From assembly GCF_000003605.2 (NCBI RefSeq), contig NW_003148770.1, positions 81,228-103,102 on the forward strand: a DNA stretch of 21,875 bases. The letters run 5' to 3'. The notes under the pieces were generated by a model, which did not search any database, had not been told where the DNA came from, and worked only from the letters and a program-made list of their open reading frames with translations. This DNA is from Saccoglossus kowalevskii. Its lineage: Eukaryota; Hemichordata; Enteropneusta; Harrimaniidae. Shown here in pieces: positions 1-9,115 of this stretch. The translations under genes were made by a program, and so were the position numbers. The stretch's first letter is position 1; every line of letters begins with the position of its first letter.

Positions 1-1560
1 AATGTATGTAAACTATTTTCTGGAAACTTTTCATAGTAAGAAACTGGGAAATTGTTTGGAAAATGCTTTCCAGTTCGCTTCACTATATGCAGATTGAATG
101 CAATTTGTAATGTACAAACCAGGTATGTGAAATTTTGTTAATTTCAGTGCTAACTCCAAAAATAAAAAAAAACTGTCAAACCCCCAATTGCTGCGATCGT
201 GATTGCTGCGATTGTGATTTATCTATAAAAATTAAAAACGATACGAAACTCAAATCACTGTTCACCTTTGATACTACATAGGAAACAATCAGACCTGTGT
301 TCATTATGATTTCACATCAGAATGTAATATGTCCATCACTATATAAGACAATTAAATACATACAGACGTATGTGTATTATTATAGTCGTATACAATTATA
401 ACCACTCCTGTTGCAATTAGATTGTCTTCAGGTTATCACTACATATTACATCTTAAAAGAAACGATCGCCTTACCAACCCATCGCTTTCTCTCTATAAAC
501 AGAAACATCAATATGTATCATCTTGAATTGTCAAGGTATAATGTTCCCGCTTACTGCAGTCCATCCTCCCATGAGTATGTATCTATAACATCCAGTTCCA
601 GTGCTTTTTTTGAATTAAACATTTTGTTTCATAACCTTTGCCTGCCTCATTATGAATTATATTTGTAAACTAGACCTCGATTCACTGGAATATATTACGC
701 CCTCTACGACTAATTGTCGACCCTGCTATATTTTATGTTTGGAGTTGTACCCAATCTATTTTTTTATGTATATATTTTAAAAATTTATTTTTCTTACATT
801 TTTATTTATGAGTATTTGTTTGTTTTATTTGCTGTTATTATTTTATTATACATGTGTCGTAACTCGGTCAGTTAAGGTGACCTAGATACGATGTATAAAA
901 AAAATTAACTGCAAGTAAAACCAGGAAAAAATATTCGTAAATAAACAAAAATAACAACATCAAAATACAAAAATAAAGCCCAAACCCACATCGGATTTTA
1001 ATCAGATTGGAGTTGTACCACGAATGTTTTTAATTCACCATTGGGCGGTTCTAACTTGAAGATTCCCGTGGTTACATGTCGTATCCTGTCTATTGTTATG
1101 ATAGATTAAATGAAAATTACAGACAATTCAGACAAATCAAGCTATGCGCATTTACAACAAAAAATTGATTGACAGAAACCTTCCTTAAAACCATTGGTCA
1201 AATTAGTTAAATCATGATCACGTGATGGTCACGAAACATACATTTTTGGATGCTTGTGCGTAAAGGCTCATGGGACAAGGTAAGGCAGGGACGAGTTTTT
1301 TACATTTTTAAATAATGATTTTTGTTATTTTCTCTCTGGATTATTTTTCCCCTTAACAATTTGCGTGTTGATTGTTTTTAATGATCCCTGCAAAACTTGT
1401 TACTGCAATGATAATGGTTCATTTCTAAAAACGCATAATAAATTGATGTTACTTTGCTAAGATGGCATTTCTATCAATGCAGAAAGTGAATCATATTTAC
1501 AACTATAATGTTCCTGCGTGCATGGAAGTAATCTGTTTAACTTTCATGCTTTGTTACAGT
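1..1560. other. AT-rich non-coding stretch, nothing recognised
   Basis: All frames are broken by frequent stops. An 85-codon open frame at 411-668 (+) has no recognisable domain, and its Leu/Ser/Tyr/His-rich make-up is what AT-rich random sequence gives. The only structured items are the tandem duplication at 187-216 and a 10-bp palindromic E-box, ATCACGTGAT, at 1217-1226. Confidence 0.6.
187..216 (+). repeat. 15-bp tandem duplication, two copies
   Basis: The 15-mer ATTGCTGCGATCGTG is followed directly by ATTGCTGCGATTGTG. The copies differ at one of 15 positions. This is a local slippage-type duplication with no sign of function. Confidence 0.85.
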
Positions 1561-1611
1561 ACGTGACGTCATCCGACTAAAGATATAGAAAGAGCTAGTG
1601 TGACGTCACGT
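1561..1611. promoter_or_regulatory. Pair of perfect CRE palindromes in an inverted repeat
   Basis: TGACGTCA, the full cAMP-response element bound by CREB/ATF-type bZIP dimers, occurs at 1564-1571 and 1601-1608. Symmetry extends past the octamers: ACGTGACGTCA (1561-1571) is the exact reverse complement of 1601-1611, with 29 bp between. An isolated third TGACGTCA is at 14380-14387. No TATA box or convincing downstream exon is visible nearby, so a role as enhancer or distal promoter is inference. The arms could also be the ends of a very small inverted-repeat element. Confidence 0.45.
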
Positions 1612-1692
1612 TTTGTAGACGGTAAAGTTTACAATATTAATACCACAGCAGAATGAACACACTGCGTCAAAGTCTAATCGAAGTTGTCTAAG

Positions 1693-2115
1693 TTGTACAA
1701 TATTGTTATACATCTGTCACCGTAACGCCATAAGTTACAGCATGACTAATTTTGCGGTATTGCAATGGGTATTTTCATCCTACCATTACATCCATGGTCC
1801 TACCATATTAGGAAACGCGAATTCCAAATACGGAACGCGCGTAAGCGTTCTCTGATAACAAAAAAACAAACATGGCTCCCCCTGGTTTGACGGGAGCCCA
1901 CACAAAGAAGTTCGCTAAATCTGTTTAAATCTGTTCTAAACGTTTTGGATTTCGGCATTCCCATGATGTATTCCTGGAAGGAACAGATGTATAAGGTTAT
2001 AAGGTTATTACGAGTATGCACTCAAAAAACACGAGGACGATGGGTCGGTCGATACTCGTACTGTCTTCGTGCATACTTTGCAGCATCCTCGTAATAACCT
2101 CATATTATTAGTAAT
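1693..2115 (+). repeat. Dispersed repeat, copy 1 (~420 bp)
   Basis: This segment aligns with ~15575-15912 in the same orientation. Shared blocks include CTGTCACC..AA.GCCATAAG, CTCTGATAA followed by an A-rich run and ACAAACATGGC, CACAAAGAAGTTC (CATACAAAGAAGTTC in copy 2), CATTCCCATGATGTAT, GTCGATACTC, CTGTCTTCGTGCATACTTT and CCTCGTAATAACCTCATATTA. Copy 1 carries about 75 bp (around 1742-1815) missing from copy 2. A 73-codon minus-strand frame at 1800-2021 lies inside it, but indels between the copies shift the frame, so the similarity looks like repeat homology rather than a conserved protein. No retroelement or transposase signature is seen; it may be a non-autonomous element. The boundaries are where visible similarity fades. 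Confidence 0.75.
2002..2100. repeat. Inverted repeat inside dispersed repeat copy 1
   Basis: AGGTTATTACGAG (2002-2014) is the exact reverse complement of CTCGTAATAACCT (2088-2100). Just inside, AGTATGCAC (2013-2021) pairs with GTGCATACT (2069-2077), leaving a 10-base right-side bulge. The result is a long imperfect stem-loop. In the second repeat copy only the right arm survives; at the left-arm position it reads TATAATAATAACTCAG. Confidence 0.7.
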
Positions 2116-3177
2116 AGTATTTTTATTTTACTGAAACTCGGTTTTACATCAAATGTAGGGTGATTGAAATCACCCAAATCTTGTGCCTATTTCTAGAGAA
2201 TGGAATGGAAACAATTTAAAGCAGTATTACATGACGTATAATCCATTTTTTGTGCAGAGTACTACGTATGTTATGTCTACTGTTAATTACATGTTTCCGG
2301 AAAACAATTTCTTGTTTCATCCAAATATGTAATCTGGTAGTGTTTCGGCAGTCAAGCAGTCAAATAACAATTTGCCCTGACCCATAGACATGTTTAGCGT
2401 AATAGGAGGCGCCGCTTAGTCTGTGACAGTGAAACATTGTTGCAATGCTTTGATGTAATTGATAAACAATACAGCTAACTGTATACCAATGGAGTTAGCC
2501 AAATAGCGATGTACATTGCAACATTTCTCAGTAGATTATTCTCGCGATGTAAATGCAAATTAAAGTTGTAAGTATATATATATGACTTATATTTTGAATA
2601 TTAACTCATTGCAGGCACTGGAGGGATATAACTTGCGTGATAGAAACTGAACATGAGAATAGATATTTCTTGTTCTGTGAGCAATAGGTCAGAGATAAGC
2701 TCGATGTTCTTCTCTATTGTGGGCACCAAGCAAGACACAACCATGTTGAATAGTTATACACCAGTAATCGCCATCCCTGTAGATTCGTTGTATCTGCGTT
2801 TGTTGTGTGGAGATAAACTATAAAACGTGTTACATAGCGTCCGGTGCATCTGATTTTCCAGCCAGGTCGTTCAGCAGTGTCGCGTCGTTTACATCCATGT
2901 GACAGTACATTTTAATAAAATAATGCAAATAGTTAGATTAGTAAAGTTTAGACGCATATACAATATAAAACAAAAGGAATTTTATTGATTTTAAGCATTA
3001 ATTTTGTTGGAATTGTATGGTAACAAATAAATCACTCTCTCCACAACATGCAAGGTTTCCATCAACTACTACAGAGAACTCGTAAAATTTGTAATTCGGA
3101 GAATACCATCTTCGTCTGTGCTGTTCTAAATATAACGTTTTGCGCAAAGATTTAACCCTTTTTTGTTTTATTTTTCC
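2116..3177. other. Non-coding stretch, nothing recognised
   Basis: No frame, domain or strong repeat was found. Minor items are a TTTCCGGAAA palindrome at 2294-2303 (ETS- or STAT-like) and a short TA run near 2573-2582. Confidence 0.55.
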
Positions 3178-3270
3178 ACCAAATATTTGTAAATTTTATC
3201 GACTGACTTGATACTGAAGAGCGTTGTTTCATTTATTTATATAGCTATGCACGGTTACTACCGTGAGCTA
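3178..3270 (+). repeat. Partial stray copy of the unit duplicated at 8.4-9.1 kb, with hairpin
   Basis: TGACTTGATACTGAAG at ~3204, followed by CGTTGTTTCATTTATT, closely matches 8840-8878 and more weakly 8447-8482. Similarity to the first tandem unit extends upstream through CCAAATA (3179). Directly after the shared block lies a hairpin: CACGGT (3250-3255), loop TACT, ACCGTG (3260-3265), extended by TAGCT/AGCTA around an ATG bulge. Similarity to the tandem units stops at this hairpin, so this is a truncated or diverged copy. Confidence 0.55.
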
Positions 3271-4549
3271 TGCGACACGAGAATCACCTTATATTTCTTT
3301 AAATTTTTAAAAAAAATGTAACAAACGCAGATTTCCGTGATTTGTCACAGCCCAGTTTATCGAGGACAGACCTTCTACTGTACAATACATTTTGCGTAAT
3401 CAAAATTTGAACGAGGCCACCATTCCTTTTCAGGAAATTTGGCTATTAGTTAAAATTTCGATAATTTGACTAAAAATAGACAGTGTTAAATGATAGAACC
3501 ATTTAAAAAATATGAGTGAGTTGGAAAATTGTAATTCATTTGGAAATACACCTCGACTGAATGAGACTAAAGGACGAGTAATGATTGGTACTTCACGAAC
3601 AACCATTTGAGGGTAGCCGATGTCAAAAACATGTTAAACTCATTTGCAATACTTTTGTTATTAATCAGTGTTGTATTGGATTCTAAGGATTTTACTAGTT
3701 TAGTCATATTTACATACCGACATCGGATGTTGAACAATGAATTAAACTTAGTTAGTCGGTTAAACGTCCGAGTTAGGCCCCAAGTTTGAAAATTAAGCAC
3801 GTCTATGTCACCTGAGGGGTCAAGTTCTATTTTTTCTTACTTTTCAAGTCTAGTCAATGACCAGAATACTTCCGACTCACCTGAGCGAAAAGGTAATTTC
3901 TTCTAATTTCTTTTTTCATTTGAAAGTAGGTAGCTGAATTGTACAAGATCACCACATGATTATAATTTTGATTTATCAATGATTTTTCATATCACCGTAT
4001 TGCCATGTGTTATTGCTAATATATTCTTTTATGTCTGAGTTTCTGTTTGAAGGAAAGCTATGTGATGATATTTTAAAGCGATATGCATAATTTGTGTCCG
4101 AGACATTGTCAGTATTCGATGGATGAACCATGTATATGTTATCCAAATTTGAAATCTTCTTCACATTGTAGTGTCTACTCAAAGTAGCATACATCTAAGA
4201 AAGATATAAAACAGAGTTCTAGCGCTGATACATATGAGAGTAAACAAACCCACTCGAGCCACTAACAGTTTACAGCTACGTCGTTGTAAGTGTATTGGTT
4301 AATCAGTGGACTCGGCAGTATTCCGAGACATTAAGGAGTGTAATCATAACTTATTTCTGATACTGCATGTCGCAGTTAATCTGTCTAATGAACGCGGGCA
4401 CATAATGGTAGGACACTAGTAATTGAACTAAAATTTCGAATAATGTGGTGAGAGAAATTAATGTGAAAGCACAAGTGGATGTGTTGAGTAGGGGAGACCC
4501 GGTTGGGTCACCATTCGATACTTTTGGAGGAGGAGAGACATAAGGTATC
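3271..4549. other. Non-coding stretch, nothing recognised
   Basis: Two overlapping frames on opposite strands (3567-3800 and 3607-3789) and the 66-72-codon minus-strand frames at 3976-4194 and 4351-4551 show no domain, signal peptide or coherent composition. I treat them as chance. The right end may hold the unrecognised 5' part of the retroelement that becomes visible further on. Confidence 0.5.
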
Positions 4550-4660
4550 ATGCAGAAATTAGATTACTTTAATGAGCACTGTGTCCCACTGTTGCATCGG
4601 TTACGACTTGATGCTGAGGTGGCGACAAATAGGGAGTTATTGATTGCAGAGGCTATGTAA
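4550..4660 (+). pseudogene. Coding-like fragment, possibly gag-region remnant of the DIRS-like element
   Basis: An open frame of 36 codons starts at the ATG at 4550 and ends in TAA at 4658-4660. It contains LHRLRLDAEVATNRELLIAE and has a much more protein-like balance of Leu, Glu, Arg and Ala than the surrounding frames. It lies about 140 bp before the first sequence resembling DIRS pol, where the gag end of such an element would be expected. Leu/Ala-rich helical segments are usual in DIRS gag, but no specific motif is conserved. The assignment is inference from position and composition. Confidence 0.25.
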
Positions 4661-5249
4661 GAGAATCAGCCATATATATGAGGTGGTTTGTGAAATTTTC
4701 TTGGACCCCAAGACCTAAGCTTGGTGACACCATCATTACACTTAGTTATTTTGCGGGCAGAGGGTGGGCCATGGTGAAAAGTGTTACTGGATACTAACTT
4801 GGTCAGCAATGAATGTCAGAAGTACGGATAGAGTTATGTATGGTTTCAAATGAACTCCACATCATAGCACCGATCAGCTTTCCTCCCAGGTTCCTATCAA
4901 AACTATTTTGTCATTAGATTATGCCAGAAGTTAGAAAATTGTTACCATATTTCAGGCAAGAGAAACCTGTTGATGGAGCAAGATGTGTCATTTTCAGCAA
5001 AGAATATTGTATGATTCTAGGAAGCAATATGGTGTCAGATAAATGAAAGGAATACATGTTGAAGGGGAAAAGGCAGGAAGTTGTACACATATCTGCTCGA
5101 TGGTGCGATCGAACATACTGGATATGGTGTCTATTTTGACTTACCTGCAGTTTTTGACACAAAGGCCGCTCTTGATGGGAAAATACTCGCTACATGCCCA
5201 TTTTGCAACGCCTTCATATCTACACAACTAATAATAACATGTTGTTGCC

Positions 5250-5358
5250 TAGTGTACCACTTTTCTGTTGGCAAAGCTATTAAGAGTTATACCAGTTCAA
5301 TGTGTGTGTTATGGCTCAATTTAGCACCCACGTTTTGACGAAATGACTTGTTGCACAT
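5250..5358 (+). pseudogene. RT core block (palm) of the DIRS-like pol
   Basis: One frame, interrupted by TAA (5281-5283) and TGA (5344-5346), reads PLFCWQSY, stop, ELYQFNVCVMAQFSTHVLTK, stop, LVAH. DIRS RTs typically show L.F.W.G..YQF.VLPFGLS.AP..FTK at this place, just before the YLDD catalytic motif. YQF, the serine followed two residues later by H for P, and LTK align in register. YLDD itself is not visible in the expected ~60 bp downstream, where the frame is disrupted. About 70 bp further, LQTMKMYGF (around 5430-5460) fits the L..L..YGF stretch that follows YLDD in these enzymes. Confidence 0.65.
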
Positions 5359-5593
5359 TAGGTTGATAAAAGTGAACCCATATTTCAACATCTGATTGAT
5401 GCGTGAACAGCAGGAGAAGGTGCTTTTAGAACATGATCTTCAAACAATGAAAATGTATGGGTTTTGTTGTAAATGCAAAGGAGTATTTAATTAGTATTTC
5501 TGGGAATGGTTTTCAGCAAGCATCAGAAAGGTGTTTCAAGATCAGAGACCTGGAGGTCTCACTTTTCACCAGCTGCACCGTGGATCTTAGACA

Positions 5594-5780
5594 GTGAGCA
5601 TTGTGGGTATGATTTCATCCCTGAGCTTGGGCCTCAATCATTGCTCAGAATATGTCCAGTCAAGGTACTCCGAGTCTAGTGGTGCTGGTCGCTGCTGGGA
5701 AGGAACACACATAAACCATGGACCATCGTTCAGCTGTTCTCAGGTGGTTGAATACTTATCCAATATAGACAGGCGTCTCA
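5594..5780 (+). pseudogene. RT thumb/connection segment of the DIRS-like pol
   Basis: VGMISSLSLGLNHCSEYVQSR in the 5594-5818 frame, where the ATG happens to lie inside the fossil, fits the (L/I)GL..S..PG..YG.L..R segment linking RT and RNase H in DIRS elements. After a frame change, RWLNTYPI, stop, TGVS at 5742-5780 matches the WW......GVP segment just ahead of the RNase H TDAS motif. Order and spacing are right; single-residue matches are moderate. Confidence 0.55.
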
Positions 5781-5808
5781 GACCAATTTACTCTAGTTGT
5801 CACTTGTC

Positions 5809-6060
5809 ACTGACGTAGGATTGTGAGCCAACCTCATAGACTGAAAGTCAGGTGGAATGAACCCATAGCAAGCGAAACTTTACATAAACATACTGGAGAT
5901 GCTGACGCTCAAGAGGGCACTATCTCACTTTCTGGATGAGGTATGGGACCGAAAGCCCTGGTCCATTGCAACAGCACAAATGTAATAACATATCATGTCA
6001 CATAACATAGGGGATGAATTCCTCACGCTAAGCCAGCTGGTGTATGAGTTTTTGCTCTGG
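5809..6060 (+). pseudogene. RNase H domain of the DIRS-like pol
   Basis: RNase H removes the RNA strand during reverse transcription. TDVGL (5809-5823) stands for TDAS.(G), followed by ANLID as in GWGA.L.D. YINILEMLTLKRALSHFL (5881-5934) is the family's H(I)N.LE...... segment, with catalytic Glu at 5896-5898. After a frameshift, ALVHCNSTNVITYHV (5955-5999) aligns with VLV.SDNTTVV.YI, the catalytic Asp here replaced by Ser. DEFLTLSQLVYEFLLW (6013-6060) matches the S..L..L..ELL.W helix. A stop or frame change lies between almost every block, so no active protein is possible. This is the clearest domain in the window. Confidence 0.75.
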
Positions 6061-6118
6061 TGAAACAAGAGATAGAAGCCTGTCAACTGGCAAGGTGGAG
6101 TAACGTTCATACTCCAAC

Positions 6119-6275
6119 CTCGAGTGGCCGACCAACCATGACCTTGCAAACAAACTGTTTATTCTAATGCCACTGATCGGCCTGTTTGCCTCAGTTAAAA
6201 CCCTCCAACTCCAAAGATATATGATCACGCATGATTAGCAATTATTGTGCTGAGTGGCACTGAACTGGCTAGCAA
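6119..6275 (+). pseudogene. DIRS-specific block after RNase H
   Basis: One frame reads LEWPTNHDLANKLF, then IGLFASVKTLQLQRYM, and after a stop ALNWLA (6257-6274). DIRS pol proteins carry EW.L....(V/L)...LF, then (V/I)DLFAS..N..LP.Y, then (D)AL...W at this distance past RNase H. The run of matches in one frame over about 35 codons makes this the main reason to prefer DIRS over other retroelements. The Asp of DLFAS is Gly here. Confidence 0.65.
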
Positions 6276-6345
6276 GACTGTAATTTGCACTTTTGTTCTT
6301 GGTAATAGCCAAGCCAGTAGGCGTGTCAAAGATCACGGGGTACTC

Positions 6346-7070
6346 GCAATGATACCAGCACTTTTTCAAATTACATGTCTAAAGGCTCTCCAGTAAGTTA
6401 AGAGACTGTCCAACAAGATCACGATTTGAAATCATCATTTGATTTGTGATTGGTGTGATCAAAGAAAAAATAATACATTGAAGCACATTGTACCCATATT
6501 AGTGCATGTTTATGATCATTTTTGTCATACTAAATAGTCTAGCCCCAAAAGACATTAATCCCTAGGGACTGATTAACACTTGGACATTTGAAGCTCAAGA
6601 CAGTATTATTGCTCATTGTGAGGCAAAGGCAAATCTAGCTGTAAACTACTTATAATTAGCTTATCTATTTACTTTTCGACCCCACGTTCACGAAATCGGG
6701 GAGGAGAGGGGGGGGGCATCTTATCTAGTTAGATTTAAGTAAGTGTATAACTTCATTTCTTCGGGGTACTACATTTTGAAGACATAATTCGGACGGTTAG
6801 CCTGACTTTAATCAAATTAATGCTCACCATTGTATTATTCAAGTTAGTATGGATTTACTGCGTAAAATTTCAAATTAGTTCTGGGGGGGGGTGAATTTGT
6901 GCAGTTAGTGTTGTTGCGGTAAGCTGTTGTTTTGTTGGTGTGTTCAAAATACTAGACGACAGAAATGACAACTATATGTGTTTTATATTGCGCTTTGATT
7001 TTAACATTTGTGAGATCATTTTCAATTTGTACATGTAGCTTATGTGTTTTATTCTAATAGGTTTAATCAT
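6346..7070. other. Non-coding stretch with two long G runs
   Basis: No continuation of the retroelement (tyrosine recombinase with its catalytic R..H.xR..Y residues, or methyltransferase-like domain) can be read in any frame. Two 9-G runs occur at 6708-6716 and 6883-6891, unusual in such AT-rich DNA. Otherwise nothing is recognised. Confidence 0.5.
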
Positions 7071-7113
7071 TCAGAAAATGACAAATAGCAAATGCACTTT
7101 GAAATGAAGGTAG

Positions 7114-7218
7114 TGGTTGTGTGGGAAACATGAAGCTGATTGCAGAATGCTTGATAGGCAAGGAATGACAATGCAAGGAATGGCAAAGCACATTGGTGAG
7201 TGTCTGATATGCATATGA
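7114..7218 (+). other. Short coding-like frame with splice-donor-like end
   Basis: A 34-codon frame contains HEADCRMLDRQGMTMQGMAKHIG. The pattern LL..GMT...IA..IG is that of a helix-turn-helix in transposase or resolvase DNA-binding domains, with Met where Ile is usual. At 7196-7201 the sequence is GTGAGT, a strong 5' splice-site hexamer, just after the HTH-like segment. The frame is closed by TAG immediately upstream (7111-7113), so a whole exon is not supported. It could be a transposase fossil or chance. Confidence 0.15.
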
Positions 7219-7220
7219 AT

Positions 7221-7274
7221 GTTACATTATTGGTTATTATTACAATATCGTTTAATTATTGTTACATTATTGGT
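7221..7274 (+). repeat. 14-bp direct repeat, 40 bp apart
   Basis: GTTACATTATTGGT occurs at 7221-7234 and again at 7261-7274, consistent with a small local duplication. A 76-codon frame running through it (7219-7449) has no recognisable domain. Confidence 0.7.
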
Positions 7275-8446
7275 GAATGATACTGGCAACACTGGCACAG
7301 TATTTTGCTTCAACCTAATCCTCAGTATTCAACGACAGTTTACAAACAATCTCTATTTCTTTGATGATAAGGAATGTATTACATTATCTCGTCCAATAAG
7401 ACCTTTTATAAATCCATGGGTTGTTAACAAGTGTAATTTTATAGTTTGAGTTTTAAAAAGATGTTTAGTTGCATATTTGTGAAATATCCCGATAAAAGAT
7501 ATATTGTATGCATATGTTGTATGCAAATCCAATAACAAAGATTGTAAACTAGGTGTCCAATATCAATAATGCAGTAGTCTAGGTGCAATGTATTGTTTTG
7601 TCAGTTTAAAAAACATATTTTAATTTTGTCATTACGAAAAAAAAATACTGAGGGTATAGTGATCTGAAACCTTGGATTGAATAGTTCAGCAATCAATACA
7701 TTGGTGAGTACTGATATGTTGTTGTATTTGATTATCGCTAAATTCTAGTCGGTGTGGTAATAATTTGTTATTATAACTTGTTATATAAGTTATAACTATG
7801 TAAAAAATCTAGATATTGGGTAAATCAACCAATTACAACAAAAAATGAAATATAGTCTGTTTTAAATATATTTTTTCTTCGATTATAATGAACGACAAAG
7901 TAGACAGACAATAGTGAAATTATATTTGATTGTCAAGCTGGTCGTTTGATAAAAACACGGCACTGGTATTAATTACGCAAATATTTAATATTTCCGATGG
8001 AACTGGCGGGGAAAATGTACTGTCGATTTTTCAAAGACATTCTACAGAGTGCTTCAGTTGTTGTTGTATAAACAATGAGACAATGTTTTGTATTCTACGA
8101 TTTATTTTTAGTAATGTCAAAGCACGTGTCAAGTTTTCTGAATTTACAGCTGTTGATCGATATCCTGACAGGATGAAAGTTAAATGAAAATAAAACGAGA
8201 GATAAATTATGATCTGTCGTGAATGTGTAGGACGTGTTTTCGTTGTTCCCTACTGCCTTTCCGTGTTGTCACACAGATAATGATCTACAACCGGGTCAGG
8301 GAGTATATGCAAATGATGTAGTTCACTGGATATCGAGGATCATTATCACCTTTGTCTGTGCAGTCAGCCCCAGTTGTAATGTATGACGTAAAAGTTAATT
8401 CCTCTCCGTTTTTTTTAACCAAATAATAATTTCATCGGCAATCTAC
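7275..8446. other. Non-coding AT-rich stretch, one hairpin
   Basis: TTATAACTT (7771-7779) and AAGTTATAA (7787-7795) form a perfect 9-bp stem with a 7-base loop. The 85-codon frame at 7930-8187 has Ser/Phe/Cys-rich composition and no motif. Nothing else is recognised. Confidence 0.5.
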
Positions 8447-8551
8447 GGACTTTAGGATATTGAAATATGATGCTTCATTTTACATAGGGAAATAGAACAC
8501 AGGGGATTCTTCTTAAATGTAACGTGAAAATCAAATCAAATTTTTAACGCG

Positions 8552-8658
<107 letters not shown>

Positions 8659-8754
8659 TCTTTCAACACTCATTGTAATATTTGCATTTGAGCATAATAA
8701 CATTGAAACGCCACAAATAAACCGATAAGCCGACGACTTACCTGACAATGGCCA

Positions 8755-8767
8755 GTCGCATGGCGAC
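8755..8767. promoter_or_regulatory. X-box-like palindrome in unit A
   Basis: GTCGCATGGCGAC is a perfect inverted repeat (GTCGC/GCGAC, ATG spacer). The equivalent site in unit B is GTCCCATGGCAAC at 9046-9058, one base short of the RFX-type X-box GTTGCCATGGCAAC. Function is unproven; the resemblance may come from the repeat itself. Confidence 0.25.
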
Positions 8768-8839
8768 AGCTAATATACAATGCGCTACTTAGGTCGTTTT
8801 TTGTGAATTAACGGGAACGTGGTCGGCTGTTACCATATA

Positions 8840-9115
8840 CTGACTTGAAGATACTGAAATACGTTGTTTCATTTATTCTTGGATGGATGTAGACATCCAT
8901 CTTGTATGTAACGTGAAAATCAAATCACATTTTTATAACGTGTTCCTGTAATTTATTTTCAATACTTATTATATTGTATTTGGACAAGTAACATTGAAAT
9001 GTCATAAATAAACCGACATACCGACTACTTACTTGGTAATGGCCAGTCCCATGGCAACGACAACGATATAATGCATTACTTAGGTCGGGTTATGATTTGC
9101 GGGGGACATGGACGT
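8840..9115 (+). repeat. Tandem unit B
   Basis: Collinear with unit A over its whole length, without the microsatellite. At 8882-8901 it carries a perfect hairpin, GATGGATGT-AG-ACATCCATC, directly after GTTTCATTTATT. That is where the stray copy at 3.2 kb has a different hairpin. Past 9115 similarity ends; a very weak echo (TACATTGAATTTAAAAGG at ~9167, then CACTTT) may be the start of a third, degraded unit. Confidence 0.8.

Larger units (their letters stand above)
4790..6345 (+). pseudogene. Decayed DIRS-like retrotransposon pol (reverse transcriptase plus RNase H)
   Basis: Pol of DIRS-type elements copies element RNA into DNA (RT, then RNase H); integration uses a tyrosine recombinase rather than an integrase. 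Conserved blocks occur here in the right order: a degraded N-terminal block with a GFK (4797-4850), RT core (5250-5358), connection segment (5594-5780), RNase H (5809-6060), and the EW..(D)LFAS block typical of DIRS pol after RNase H (6119-6275). They sit in different frames and are cut by several stops, so the gene is dead. The usual FGLS.AP..FTK is degraded to AQFSTHVLTK. RT motifs A and C are not clearly recognisable, and no downstream tyrosine recombinase, methyltransferase-like domain or terminal repeats were found. Blocks are recognised from family knowledge and not by search; a related LTR-less element cannot be fully excluded. Confidence 0.7.

Noticed and set aside
411-668. 85-codon open frame on the + strand
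   Set aside because: No domain, no splice or promoter context, and a composition typical of AT-rich random sequence.
5043-5338. Overlapping + strand frames of 62 and 85 codons as possible genes
   Set aside because: They lie within the retroelement fossil, and their ends are set by its stops and frameshifts rather than by a gene.
5925-6228. Minus-strand frames of 74 and 66 codons
   Set aside because: Antisense shadows of the RNase H and following block of the decayed pol.
6698-6716. G-quadruplex
   Set aside because: Only three tracts of three or more G can be placed, so a stable four-tract quadruplex is not supported.
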